64,000 nt of DNA from NCBI GenBank assembly GCA_021014945.1, contig MU266483.1, positions 1 through 64,000 of the forward strand. Direction: 5' to 3'. Of this stretch, positions 42,674 to 54,561 are shown piece after piece. The translations under genes and the position numbers were made by a program. Numbering within the stretch: position 1 is the first letter of the stretch; each line of letters begins with the position of its first letter. Below the pieces are notes generated by a model. The model searched no databases, was not told the DNA's origin, and saw nothing but the letters and a program-made list of their open reading frames with translations. This stretch comes from Leucogyrophana mollusca (taxonomy: Eukaryota > Basidiomycota > Agaricomycetes > Boletales).

Positions 42674-43750
42674 GTGTGCGAGCTAACCGACGGTCTCCAC
42701 AGAACAGTATTCAAGATCTCGCACAATTATCCAGCGGCTGGCTTTTGTCTGAGCTGTTGTCATCTAGGTAGTGCGGGCCACCTGTACTCCATCCTCCCGC
42801 TGGGTAGCGCATGCTTCGTGAACGTGAGCTATGCATTAGAGGGAGAGCACCCTGGATTCTTTACTCGGATTGGTGCTTTGTCCACTCGCGGTCCCATTTG
42901 CCACTGTCACATCTTTTCGCAAAGTGGCCTCCCTGTGATTGCATATTCTCTGCGGGTCCGCGTTGGTTCCGGCTTCATCTTCACGATCGACTTCGGCGTA
43001 TACACGCGAGGGGATGGCGTCACCGTCAACGACTCTGCGTCATCAAACCCCGCGCCATACATAGTGCCAAGATCTGACAGTGTTAAGTACGTTTCAATTT
43101 CTGCTGCTTTGTCGGATAAAATCCCCTTTAGCGTTGAATACATACCCGACAGCGGACGACGAACCGCTCACGCCGCCCTGTTTTTGTGTCAAGGGCGGCC
43201 GTTTCCACTAATCCTATTTTTTCTGCGCTGATCCGTCCCTTATGCTGATACTGGGTTCTCTTTTCCTACCAATAGTAACGCATCGTCAAGTCGTAGAGAT
43301 GACATGACATTTGGGATCGTGGTTGGGTGCATTGTTGGCGTTCTCCTCCTCATTGGTAGCTGTCTCGCATTCAACATTTACCGACAGAGAAAACTTGCCA
43401 GGAGACGTAATCGCACTGACAGGGAGCAACAACTCTCTTCATTTGCCAATGCAACAGGGATAGCCGAGCCGATGCATGGTCCTTTGCACTTCATTCCTCG
43501 ATATTTTCCCGGAACAATTCTTCCTCCGCCTCTATACCACCCCTACGACCTTCGGCGACTGTCACCACTCCCTTCATCGCCTCACCCACACTGGCGTCAT
43601 GAGTATGCATATGGCCACGCTGACCAACCACCCCCGACCCCACCTCCGTCCGAAAATAGCGAGGAAAGCGCTGCTCCGGCGACTCCACCCGGTTTGGATG
43701 TTATACCAGCGCCGGTTGTGCTCACTGATTCACGTCATACAATAATCTGA
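42674..43750 (+). CDS. Single-pass membrane protein with small ectodomain (5' end unresolved)
   Basis: Two exons can be joined: one ending at 43185 and one at 43276-43750 (intron donor gtgtca, acceptor accaatag, phase 2), giving ...ALFFNASSSRRDDMTFG. The ectodomain frame (from about 42790) contains SACFVNVSYALEGEHPGFF and GSGFIFTIDFGVYTRGDG. One strong membrane helix (GIVVGCIVGVLLLIGSCLAF) is followed by a basic stop-transfer (RQRKLARRRNR) and a Pro-rich cytosolic tail to TGA 43750. This layout is typical of agaricomycete surface proteins of unknown function. The true start and any signal peptide were not identified; coordinates before 42790 are arbitrary. Confidence 0.55.
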
Positions 43751-44376
43751 CACCTCACTGAGTTTCACATCTTCCAACAGAGGGGGCGGTGGCACGGAAC
43801 ATTCGCGCGTCTTGCATTTCGTGTCACTAGTTTTCCATAACGTGAACCGAGGGCGCTCGCTTTCTTATCACAACCTGAATGCATACCTATCAGATCACCG
43901 CTTCCATGTTATGCATCGCTTTGCCTCTTGCTTCCATGCGTTCCGCAGCCCCAGACTCTGGGTACACAGTACCAACCATGCCATCTATAGACAGTCGAAA
44001 CAAGCCGGGAACCTTTTTGCTCCATTACAGTAGAATAGGTGTAATGCAGGAAATGATCTCACTTTCGAGCGCTTCGAAGCCGCCCGGGAACTATGAAATC
44101 ATAAGCAACGATGGCATTCATCAATACCAAAGCACATGTCTGAGGTTATATTCGCCCTCAAACCTGTCTCTGCAATGGGCGCTCTGAAGGTGGGCGCTGG
44201 ATCTTAGCTGTGCAATCTGATACTACATAGAAAAAGTGGGTGCCATGAAATTCCTGTCATCCTCGCCTTGGTCAACAGGTGTCTTCCGACGCATATTTGC
44301 TCATCAGCTCGCATCAATGTATCATATAGCCTGAACATACCAATGGGAGCAATCCGGGTCGACAAAGGTACGAGCG
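43751..44376. other. Intergenic between two convergent genes
   Basis: A short frame at 43879-44187 has a weak signal-like start (MLCIALPLASMRSAA) but no recognised family. Otherwise nothing is seen. Confidence 0.35.
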
Positions 44377-44861
44377 CTACTTCTTTTTCTTCGGCTTTTT
44401 CTTTTTGACCCCTCCCGCCGCCGGACCCGCCGGCTGAGGCGTGGCGGAAGATCCAGTCACGGTTTGATTTGTGGTGACAATATCCTCTGCTGCCTTTTGA
44501 GAAGGTAGAGGCTCGGGGCGCCTATTCTGCATCTTCTGCATCAAAGACAAGTTCAAGGCCTCGAATCGATTCATAAAAATCGATGAGTATGTCTTGAACT
44601 TGAGGCACTGCATTTGAGGACATATCGATAAGCTCCAGGGGGATGATAAAGCTACAGAGGGACACAGACTGTCGTGTTATCGGTGATCTTCAACACAAGC
44701 TTCCCTTCGGATGATTTCCACTTTACACAGTACCGAGCCTAAAGAGAGTCGATGAAGGAAGATCGATGATGGATTCCAGTGGGACGCACCGTAGTTGGAG
44801 ATTTTGCATAGAGGGCCTCTGCTGCTTCTTGATATTCCTGCCAGGATGCGATATACACCAT
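44377..44861 (-). CDS. SRP9: Signal recognition particle subunit SRP9, 123 aa
   Basis: Exons 44861-44790, 44738-44670 and 44607-44377; sum 124 codons. The SRP9/SRP21 fold covers residues 1-80: MVYIASWQEYQEAAEALYAK, then ARYCVKWKSSEGKLVLKITD, then CLKFKTYSSIFMNRFEALN. With SRP14 it forms the Alu-domain heterodimer that pauses elongation during co-translational targeting. The C-terminal 40 residues are disordered and end in a Lys tract (KKKKPKKKK), as in fungal SRP21-type proteins. Introns are 51 and 62 bases. It is divergent from the carrier gene, with starts 265 bases apart. Confidence 0.93.
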
Positions 44862-45126
44862 GGCCGCACTGGCATTGGAGCAATGAGGCTGGTTTGCAGG
44901 CAGTTTCGACCGTCACATCGTGTCACAGACGCGTTACGATCGCGTCACGCATGCGACAACATGTGACGCCCCATCTTCCCAACCGAGGAACGCCGATCGT
45001 TTACAACTCTCCGCCCGCGCTAGTTCCGAGACAGCTTTGAGGACAGACTTTTGCCTTTCCTCGTCTCACACTGAGTCTTTTCCGCACTTCGGTATTCTGC
45101 CTGTAAACCTTTCGTGACAAGGAAAC
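44862..45126. promoter_or_regulatory. Bidirectional promoter between SRP9 and the 2-oxodicarboxylate carrier
   Basis: 265 bases between two start codons on opposite strands. It contains repeated cgtcac/gtgac words around 44905-44965 (tcgtgtcacagacgcgtt, cgcgtcacgcatgcg), which look like clustered binding sites. No TATA box is seen. Confidence 0.45.
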
Positions 45127-46743
45127 ATGTCCACTGACCAACGGAAACGTGAGTCTGGCAACCGTGTCGCTGGGAAGATTTTCTGATGCGCGAACATTAA
45201 TAGCACTACCCTTCATCGCCAACTTCGCGGCGGGGGCCATCGCGGGGGTCTCTGAGATCCTCACATTTTACCCCCTCGGTGAGACTAATTTCTCGGATGG
45301 TCTTGAGGGATTTCGGATGATTATTCATCCTTCTGGAACTGATAGATGTTGTAAGTCCACCTATCCGACGCATCCGCAAATGTGACATTAAAACACGGAT
45401 GTTTCCCTGTAGGTCAAAACCCGTATGCAGCTTGAGACCGGAAAGTCCAAGCATGGCATGGTAGGAACTCTCAAGGGAATTGTTCGGGAAGAAGGGTATG
45501 ACGTGACCTGAGTGCAGTCACACGATCCACCGTCTTACATTTGAGTTGCGTCCAGTTTCGGCAGGTTATACAGAGGTAACGTTCCTTGCTCAGGTCGCTA
45601 AAGTTGTGCTGACTGGCTGCCAGGCTTGGTCCCACCCTTGTTACTGGAGGCACCAAAGCGCGCGGTGAAATTGTGAGCCGCACCTTCGCCTACATGCGCA
45701 GTAACTCGACTCATGCGATGAAAAAGCGCTGCAAATGACTTTTGGGGAAAGACGTACCTGAGTATCTCGGGGGAGTCGAAGATGACACAAGAACTGTCCA
45801 TCCTCACTGGTTGCAGCGCTGGTGCAACAGAGAGTTTTGTTGTTGTTCCTTTTGAGCTTGTCAAAATCAAGTATGGTGATTTTATCTCCTGCGATGCTCG
45901 TAACTCACCAACGAATAGGCTTCAGGATAAGTCAAGTACATTTGCTGGCCCGATAGATGTCGTTAAGCAGGTGATTAAACGAGAAGGTGTCCTTGGATTG
46001 TACGCTGGCATGGAAGCCACCTTCTGGAGGTCAGCACATCATTCTATATCGCGTTGTTGGAACTTCCACTGAGGTCCTGCAGACATTTTTGGTGGAATGG
46101 AGGTTACTTCGGATGTATCTACCAGGTTCGCAGTCTCATGCCAAAAGCCGAGGTAATACCAGAGTTATGTCTGCCGGTTACTTGTCTCGCCCTAACATCG
46201 TGCAACTACAGACCCCGCAGGCACAACTCTTCAATAACTTTGTCTCCGGGAGCGTTGGTGGCTTCGTCGGCACGCTTATAAACACACCGTGAGCCAAATT
46301 ACTTCTATCAGCTGTTGTATTGACTCACGAGGTCTGTCATAGATTTGACGTGGGTTGTAAACCTGTGCTAACATGATCTGTAATGCTCACAAACCTACAG
46401 GTTGTGAAGTCTCGAATTCAAGGGGCAAGCAAGGTCCCAGGAGTAACGCCTAAATACAACTGGACGTACCCAGCGTGCGTGATCTCACTTCTTCCACCAT
46501 TCAGCGCAGCGCCTGAGCATCAATTAGCTTGATGACTGTCATGCGTGAAGAAGGCGCTGCTGCGCTATACAAGGGATTCGTACCCAAGGTATTGCGTCTC
46601 GCGCCAGGCGGTGGTGTTCTCCTCTTGGTGGTAGAGTTCACCCTCGGCGTATTCAGGAAGGGTGGGTTCCTCTCCTAATCAGCTGGCATCACTCGCTTAT
46701 GACGTTCGGCCTTTGAACAGCACTTGGCCCTCCGTACATATGA
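45127..46743 (+). CDS. ODC1: Mitochondrial 2-oxodicarboxylate carrier, about 297 aa, 14 exons with 5- and 7-base exons
   Basis: Inner-membrane carrier family (three about 100-residue repeats) exchanging 2-oxoadipate/2-oxoglutarate. Exons: 45127-45148, 45204-45278, 45346-45350, 45413-45495, 45556-45575, 45624-45672, 45727-45870, 45919-46029, 46083-46152, 46212-46288, 46343-46349, 46401-46474, 46528-46661, 46721-46743; phases check at every junction. Signature motifs: repeat 1 PLDVVKTRMQ, repeat 2 PFELVKIKLQDK, repeat 3 PFDVVKSRIQG. Substrate-contact context: NFAAGAIAGVSEILTFYPL and GCSAGATESFVVVPFE, close to yeast Odc1/Odc2. The 5-base exon ATGTT and 7-base exon ATTTGAC supply the Asp of the signature in repeats 1 and 3. 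If the last intron is kept, the protein ends FRKGGFLS at TAA 46678 (295 aa); splicing gives FRKALGPPYI. Confidence 0.88.
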
Positions 46744-47148
46744 AGTGAAGAACTTAGAGACGTATGACGCTGTGAGCAGCACAAGTAGACCGCTCACGCA
46801 TCTATCGCTACCCTTATGGATACCTGTAGTTAGACGAAAATTTACCACATTCCAAGTCAAGCAACAACTCTTGCTAAAATCAATTTTCGTGCTGCTTTCC
46901 GCCAGATGCACCCAGCCACGACAAATATTGGAGTTTGTTTGCCTGTGTTAGATTCGGAGGGCCACGCCAAACATGATTAAACAACTGGGCCGACCTGCTT
47001 CTTTCGATCGATCGATCGATTCTAAATCCTGATCGAGTGATTCGTCCCGAGGTTTCCCTATGCGCTCTTCACCTCTCTGACGCAGTGGCGTGAATCTTCC
47101 GAGAGTTTCAGCGGCGGATGAGTCGCATCCTCAAGACTCCGCTATTGG
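46744..47148. other. Intergenic, with a small (gatc)n run
   Basis: Contains cgatcgatcgatcgatt at about 47007-47022. Otherwise this is the promoter region of the peroxygenase gene. Confidence 0.5.
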
Positions 47149-47156
47149 TATATAAA
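47149..47156 (+). promoter_or_regulatory. TATA box of the peroxygenase gene
   Basis: tatataaa, 57-64 bases upstream of the ATG at 47213. A perfect TATA so close to the start suggests a regulated, inducible gene. Confidence 0.6.
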
Positions 47157-47212
47157 CCTCGACGCCACTGAGGGGTCAAGTCGAGCCATCCTTCTAGCTC
47201 AGTCTCCTTACA

Positions 47213-47938
47213 ATGTTGACTGCCAGTCGGAGCTTAACTGAACACAGATTTGTTCCTGCCACCCCAAGTGACAGGCGGTCTCCGTGTCCAGCACTCAACG
47301 CCCTAGCCAATCATGGATATCTGTGAGTTCTCTGCGATTCCACCTTGTCACCGTTCGTTTACATCAACCTCAGACCCCATGATGGCAAGGACATCGGGTT
47401 ATGGCGACTGATTCAGGCTCTTCGCCTGGTCTACAATTTGTCATATCCCCTGGCAGCCTTACTCGCCATAACAGGAGTCCTGCTTTGCGGCCACGCCTGG
47501 TGTTTGGATCTCGATGCACTTGCGATGCATAACAGAATCGAACACGACGCCTCCATGGTCCACGCCAATACACAACCTGGGCACAAAAGAGCACCGACGC
47601 TCGTTGATCCAAAACTTCTGCATTCGTTCCTGGCTCAAGCCGATGCACACAAGGGATTGAGCCTTGCAGATCTTGCCAAGGTGCGCATTGCCCGCGAGGC
47701 GCGCCTGTCTCGACCCCTCGATGTTATCCATTCGGAGGTTGGGATGGGTGAAGCAGCATTGTGCTGGCTCATTCTAAAAGAAAAGAACGGACGCATACCC
47801 CTATCCACATTGGAACAGTGGTTCGGAGAGGAGCGCATTCCGGACGCTTGGTCCAGACCTCGCGACGAAATAGGGTTGTTCGAAGCTCGCGAAACAGCCG
47901 ATGAGGTTGCTAGCATCATGGGGCACATCAAAAAGTAG
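47213..47938 (+). CDS. Haem-thiolate peroxygenase (chloroperoxidase/UPO family), short form, 224 aa
   Basis: Exons 47213-47322 and 47374-47938; sum 225 codons. Family signature: the proximal PCPALNALANHGYLPHDGK motif (Cys25 is the expected haem ligand) and the distal EHD motif at about residues 93-95 (NRIEHDASMVH). Enzymes of this family use hydrogen peroxide to oxygenate or halogenate substrates. The length fits the short (family I) group. No cleavable signal peptide is evident: the N-terminus (MLTASRSLTEHR...) is polar, and the only hydrophobic stretch lies inside the fold (LAALLAITGVLLCG). The enzyme may therefore be intracellular or unconventionally secreted, unlike typical secreted UPOs. 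Activity is inferred from motifs. Confidence 0.85.
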
Positions 47939-48006
47939 TGACATCTGATGTTACTTTCTTTCCTTGTTTTATCCTCGGGTTGTTGAAGATTCTTTAAGGG
48001 TATCTA

Positions 48007-51000
48007 TTACTGCTCCTTGAATCTGTGTGTACTTTTCAATGATATTAGGGTCTCCGCCATAAGATATTCCCCCGCGGCACAAATTCCGGCCGACCAAACA
48101 AGTAAAAGAGAGGTGATGATGAAAAAGCTGATCGATTGACCAATTTCCAGCCACGATCCTACATCGACCGATGCTGTCAGAGAATACATTCTCAAAGAGA
48201 GGGGAAGCCCACCTGTATCTGTCACATTCAAGAAAAACGTCATCGTCATGCCTGGCGTAGATGTTTAGCCTGTGTGAAAGCGTGGTTTCAACTACTCACC
48301 GTCAGTAAGAGTTAGCGCAACGAGAAACAATGAAAATGGCGGCAGATGCAGTCGCGCATTCAAAGTCGCAAATGCCGCAGCTAAGATGACATATGGAGCC
48401 ACGATCTTGAAAATCTAGGCAAAGATCAGACGAGACCAGTAGGAGCATAGGTAGCACACACGAGAAGGGCCGCCATCAAAAAGGGGTTGAATATGGGGAC
48501 AAGGCGATATACGGGCTCCAGGTAAAATGACCTGTGACGTGTAGTGAGCGACAGATAATAATGTAAGCGAGAAAGCATACGAAATCGAGGCGACACTGGA
48601 AAGAGTGTATTGAGTTAATTCGCTCACAGAGGAGGAAACGGTTGCCTCACTTTCCAGTGCCAAAGAAGGCAATCTGCACGAAGAACAGGAAGAATAGTGC
48701 TATCCTGACGTCGTCCGCTTGAAATTGATAGGTATTGGTGTGGTTTTGTTTTGATGGTGCTCTGAGAACATTTCCGCGGAGTGTGGATTCCACTTCTATC
48801 CACAGCAGAAGTGTCCAGGAGAAAGCTAGATAGAATAGGCCTTCTACACTGATGGAAAGAACGACGAAGCACACGCCAAAAGCAAGAAACAGCGACACAA
48901 GTTTTGACGTTGGGTCGGAATGATGCAGTTGCGACACGAAGGGATACACTGAGGCCACAACTACAGAAGTAATCTGGCATGAGAACTGGACAGAAATGAG
49001 TAGTGGAGGACGTACCCAGGATGATCCATGCCGAAACCTGGTTCAAAAGTGGTAGCCCCACTTTGGCCTGGAGATTTACAACGGAACTCGCTGTTATTGC
49101 CATGATACTGCATAGGAGCAACAACTTTGGACATGATCAGCCTAGTAGTTAAAAACACAGGGATGACGCGCATTACTTGTATCCAAATGAAGGACTGCGG
49201 ACCGGCTTTCCTCGCCCACCAAGCGTAGCCTGTTCCGGCCAAGACCATACTGCAGCCACCGAATAATCTAGTGGGAAACTGGGTGAGCACCCCATCACAT
49301 CACGCGCAGTCCACTCACATAGCCGGTAGATTTTCCTGCTTATCGACCGCAAGGAAAGGGAATATTGCCGTGGTCAGGCAGCTTGAAGCCCACAACAGCA
49401 TCAATTTCCAATTTTCTGAGCGTATTTTTCTCGGCCATGAGTAGCAAGGCCAAGCTATACCCAGAATGACGAGTCCGAGACTCCATATATAGCGAAGAGT
49501 ATAGGCCACCTGAAGATAGTTCTCAGGTGGCGAGAATAGATGAGAGGACGGCTTCTTACCACCATACATTGTAAGCTTGCAAAGACCAGGCCACCACGAA
49601 GGAGCAACTTCTGATATGACAAAGTCGCTCCCTTCTCAGTTTGGCGGTAGTTTCGCAAAGCCGGAGCAGCCCAGAGAGCGAACTGCTGCCAAAAGTAACA
49701 AGGGAATGCTATGTAGAGATAGAATGTCCATGGCGACTTCTGGATAGAAAAGGCAGCCCAGAATGTTAGGACTATTGCAACGGTAGTATAATTGATGACA
49801 GCACGCCGGGTAGGGGAGATCGGATATTTTGGGTTGCCATCAGAGGAGAAGATGGACAGAGATGCGTATGCAGCCCAACCAATGTAGGATACGATGACGA
49901 TGGCGCGAATTAATAGTCGATCGTATCTAAGAATTATTATAAGTTGATGCGCTCTGTCGGTTGATCGACACTCACGTCTCCAGATAGCGCAGGCCTTGTA
50001 AAGCGGTCTTAATAAGATCAACGGATTCTTGGCGGGCTTTATGCCATTCTTTTTCACCAAGTAGACGTTCTACCTTTGCGACCCATTCAATCCGCTGTGG
50101 AGCCCCACCATCGAGACTTTCTAATGGTTTATATGGTTTGTAGAAGAGTGCATGGGCGGACTTCAACTCTGCAAAGGATCAATAAGTGTAGGATAATTGA
50201 ACTGAAAACGCACCATGCTTGACACGATAGTGTTCCAGAATCACCTGAGCATTAACCAATGCTGCGCGCGCCAGCGTCTCATCCCCGTCTCGGGGGGACA
50301 AGTATCCCGGGCGAGTAGGATCAACATCGGGCAGCACGCCTACTGAGTTGACCGGCCAATCAATGCCTATCAACGAAGACATTAAGGGGGCGAGATCCGC
50401 TTGTTCTACATCGCGGCGCAGGAGGTGGCCGAGTTTCCAGGGCCGAGAATAATTATCATGAGACGATGGTATGGAATCAGGTACAGGGCCGCGGATACCG
50501 CGCCCCCAGGCAATGAGAGGCGTGCGTGTGTTGTCGGGGTCTGTGGAAGACGTGGTCAGCGCCTGGTCTGACATCTAAGCAAAAGGCGAACCTTACCGCC
50601 ATCACCATGGTTTCCAATCTTCGACATACCATGATCTGCAGTGAAGATGAAGCTAGTTTCCTCATCCTGATAGAAATCAAAGATGAGTTTCTCTGTTTCG
50701 CGGACGATGTCGTCGACGACTTGAATGTTGTTCATGTACTCCTATGCTAAACATGAAGGTGATGATAAGTTGTTAGAACGAATTTGGCTCACCTTTGAAT
50801 GAGGTCTGTAGGAGTGCCCAGTTGTGTCCAAGCCGAGGAGATGCAGAAAAAACACCACCTTATCCTCGTGGAGCTCCGATTTCAGGGAGTCACTCGCAGA
50901 CGCGTTCCGAAATAGATCATGAAGTTGATCCAGCACCCATAGGTCCAACGCCGTGGCATCTGAGGAGTGAGAAAGCCACTCTTAGCACCGCATACACACG

Positions 51001-51771
51001 GGATAGAAGGAATTGAACCTTTGGTAAAGTCCTCGGCTTCTTCATCGTAACTCCAGGTCTTCACTTTTCCTGGGGTAGCCCCACGGGAAAACATGGGGAG
51101 AATATCTGGAGAACCAAAAGAGAATGTGTGGCTGGACCGGTTGAAGACCGAATCGAAATCCACCTGCAAAAATGTATCAGCGGCAGGTCAATATCACCGT
51201 GTATGATCCTACTGGGTTGGTTTTCCATCCCTGCAGAAGTGGTATAAGCTGACGTTATGAAGCAGGTATGCGCTCCTCTCACCTTTGTTACCGCGGATAC
51301 ATCCTCATACATGCCCCCTATCAATGGCTTAGGCACATATTTGCTCAACTAATTTCCTGGGTGCACGTACCAATGATGGCAACATGCCCAGGACGACTTT
51401 CGGTCGGCACCCGCGTATGTGATACGCCAAATGCCCCCCGTGTTTCCGCGATCGAGCGCAGGTAGGGTGCAACCACTTCTGGCGAAGATTCTACAGATGG
51501 AAACGCGTTTAAGGCGTATAGAAGGTCGGCACGTAAACCGTCACCTGGAATATTTTGTTGAGTGAAAGATTGCATTAGAGACCATCACAAAGCTCGCACC
51601 AACAATCAGCACGAGGCGCTTTGATTGGGCAGCCCCGACGTTATGTTCCGTCATTCCATGAACGACAGGACTTGTGAAGTAGCAGTCAAAGACCGACGCG
51701 ATGAAGACCACATGGAAGACGAGGCCAACCGTCAACAACTTGAGAACATTATTAAATGAGGAGTCGCTCAT
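48007..51771 (-). CDS. MCD4: GPI ethanolamine phosphate transferase 1 (Mcd4/PIG-N), about 19 exons
   Basis: ER multi-pass enzyme that adds ethanolamine phosphate to the first mannose of GPI anchors. Start at 51771 ([20 protein letters not shown], first membrane helix). The lumenal alkaline-phosphatase-like domain has metal and catalytic motifs [41 protein letters not shown] and [20 protein letters not shown]. The C-terminal half has a dozen or so helices, from [17 protein letters not shown] to the end ([20 protein letters not shown]). I traced all junctions and found no lesion. One exon is 18 bases (GWKTNP, near 51220). Several introns end in aag or use distal acceptors. The last intron is 54 bases without a stop, so reading through it inserts 18 residues before SWLEIG. 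Divergent from the F-box gene. Confidence 0.92.
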
Positions 51772-52579
51772 TGGCGCGGGAGTAATTGCAGTTGGAGCTG
51801 CTCAATTGACATCTGATAGGTTTAGACACCTTTACTCAGCGCTTTCGAGAAGTTCAAAGACGTATAGCAGAAACGCTGCCCGCAAGAAGTTGCTAAGTTA
51901 GAGTCCTGTTGGTGGCATGGCCGCGGAACGCTCAGGAACATATACGGCGTCCGCAAATGTACATAATATCCCACGAGTGTCACGTCAGCACTTTCACAGT
52001 ATTTTCCAGTATTTTCCCCATACAGCTTTTCGACAATCTGCAAGGACGGGACCTCCTTAATCCGAGTCGTGCGGAACGGACTTGACGGACTCAGTAGACT
52101 GTGCTATATTCTTACCCGTGTTACTGGCTTAAAAGCTGCTCCCTTACTCCAAGGTCAACCCCAAACGACCACTGCGTTACTAGCATGGCGAAGCCCAAGC
52201 ATTGCCACATGGTGGGAGCCACCTCGAAGGAAGCTGAAATCTGGACTATCTCCGTATCAATGTGGGCAAAATATCCTGAAATGGACCTATCGATCTGATG
52301 GCTTGAAGCCTCCGAGCACGAGCGAATCAACGCCCGCCGAGCTCGAAATACCTGACATCCGGTTCTCAAGATATTTGATTCGATTGGGAACTCTCAGGCT
52401 GGCAGCCCATATATAACTCTCGAAGCCCAATGAATGATTAGGCTTTATCCTTCACTGAGCTTCACTTAGTTCCCACTTACTCTAGAATTGCACACAGAGG
52501 TATGCAGACAAATCTGATAAGCCTCGATCGACTCTGACAACACCACCAGTTCTGTTGCACGAACACGAACAATTCGACA
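51772..52579. promoter_or_regulatory. Divergent promoter region, MCD4 / F-box gene
   Basis: 808 bases between the two start codons. A tatataa word lies near 52410. No gene was recognised inside, although short frames exist. Confidence 0.4.
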
Positions 52580-53909
52580 ATGACATTCGCTCAGCCCCAG
52601 AATGCTTGCCCTCTTCCACGTTTCCCTCCGGAGCTTTGGCTCAAGATCTTTGCGCTTGCGACCAACGTCCCCGGGCTGTTGAGTTACAGGGATCCCTCGC
52701 AATCTGATTTGCCACATACGCTCACGAAGCAAAGAGAACACGATTTGCTGAAAAAATCGCTCGTCACCAAACGAAGTCTTGTCCGAGTCTGCCGGGCTTG
52801 GCATGACTTGGCAATTGAGTTTTTGTATCAAAGCGTCATCATCGCACGAGTCGAAACTCTTTCCTCCTTGCACGGCACACTAATGCGGTCCGCTCAAGTC
52901 GCCCCATACCCGCCTTCTGTGGGTTCTCTGGGATGGTGGACGAGAAGACTCGATGTGATCATCCAGGATGATCGCTGCGAAGCCTCAGACTACGCGCTCC
53001 TTGCTGAAATCATCCGTCATTTTTGCAATCTTACCATCATCACCCTCTCCATGCCCATGCTCCCGTATCGCGATTGTTGGCTTAGACAGTTGCCCACCCC
53101 AGTGGTGACATCTCTAGCCGAAACCTGCGGGCCCTCCTTACGCGTTTTTGATTGTTCAGAATCTATACTTCGCCCTTGCAGGTCAGTGGAAGATCACACT
53201 GCTAGTCTTGATGCGCTAATGCCTTTTTGTCAGGGAGGACCTCATGACGCTGCTCGGGGCTGCTTCCAACCTACGGATTCTTCGGTGCCCCATCTGTTCT
53301 CCATCTTCGGGCGATAAATCCTCTGTCGTTCGTCTGGATATGCCTGTCATGCCCAAACTTCAATCGGTAATGCTTATGTCCGTGTTCCTGCGTGACTATC
53401 TTCCGAAGGATAAAGATGCCAACCGTTTCCCTGCTCTTCGCGAGCTAACATACGACTGCATTCCGCCGCCTTTCTACACTCACGCATGGAAGAATTTCGT
53501 AAAACTCACCTGCGCCAGCGTCACGACCATCCACCTTGATTATTGTCTCTTAGGAGATTCTCTCCAAAACGAACTCGATCTGCTCGCCGAGTGTTGCACG
53601 TCACTCGACAAACTCGTCATCTTCCTCCGCTCCTGGGCGGAACTAAAACCGCACCTCGTTCTACCCCCGGTTTCCCACCTCGGCCTGCACTCAAAACTGC
53701 TGAAAGCGCCTACACCTCACTATCTTGATCTATTTGCGGCGCTCAACACAATCACTGGTTCCAAACTCAAGGTTGTCCGTTTCGTTCACGAAGGAGCGGT
53801 ACAGGACCTGCGAGACAGCGGCATCGGACATCTGAAAGAGGAGCTTGCCAATCTTGCATCGGGAGCCTTTCGTATCGAGGACCACGAAGGGCATCTACTC
53901 GAAGTATGA
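52580..53909 (+). CDS. F-box-like protein, 425 aa
   Basis: Exons 52580-53181 and 53234-53909; sum 426 codons. Residues about 10-75 form an F-box-like start (LPRFPPELWLKIFALATNVP ... RSLVRVCRAWHDLAIEFLYQ). The remainder has irregular Leu-rich segments (SLAETCGPSLRVFDCSES, GAASNLRILRCPIC, ALRELTYDCIPPP, LLAECCTSLDKLVIFL) resembling the LRR-like scaffolds of the very large agaricomycete F-box family. F-box proteins are substrate receptors of SCF ubiquitin ligases; the target is unknown. The 52-base intron is needed because reading through ends early at 53317. Confidence 0.82.
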
Positions 53910-54561
53910 GGGTCACATTGTAGCGGGCTCTAGACACGGGCACTCTATACTAGAACCACTTTGGTATGCCATTTACTTTCTGTTGTTAAAACACGGTTGA
54001 TATTTTTACATCATATACACTAGTAGAGGTCTTTTCATTGGTTTCGTTTTCTCGTCGCATGGGTTCCTGACTTGTATTCACACGCATCATTGCATGGACT
54101 TCGCTGTATGTACACACGACTTCCTGAAGTTCACTTTACGACTGGAGTACGGCGAGCGGCCCCAGGCCCCCGACTGCTAGCGACAGTCTCTATTGCCGTG
54201 CGAGGTCACTGGAGGCGAGGTATTTCCAAACTTTGTTCATTCGCCCTTCCCGAGTTCCTGGGAAATAATGGTATGGCATCATGCAATTGGCACTAGGTAC
54301 ACAGAAGTTTACGACGGCACATCCCCGCAATCGATCATCTACTAGTATAGTGGGCTGCAAATGTGCGCTCTTCGGGACTTCGTATACATTATTATTGACT
54401 CTCTGCTAGGTGACTTGTCTGCTGAGCATCATCCGGAGTCGACGACTCCACCGGGCCGCGTCGTAATCGAACGGGACGCGTCTCATGACCAGGGAGGTAT
54501 TTTCCACAAAACGCGTATATGTATGATGGCTACTTGTCTCTGAAGCCGGTGCATCTCCGCA
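53910..54561. other. Intergenic between F-box and GH78 genes
   Basis: 3' region of the F-box gene (AT-rich near 53990-54030) and promoter of the GH78 gene. No coding sequence recognised. Confidence 0.4.
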
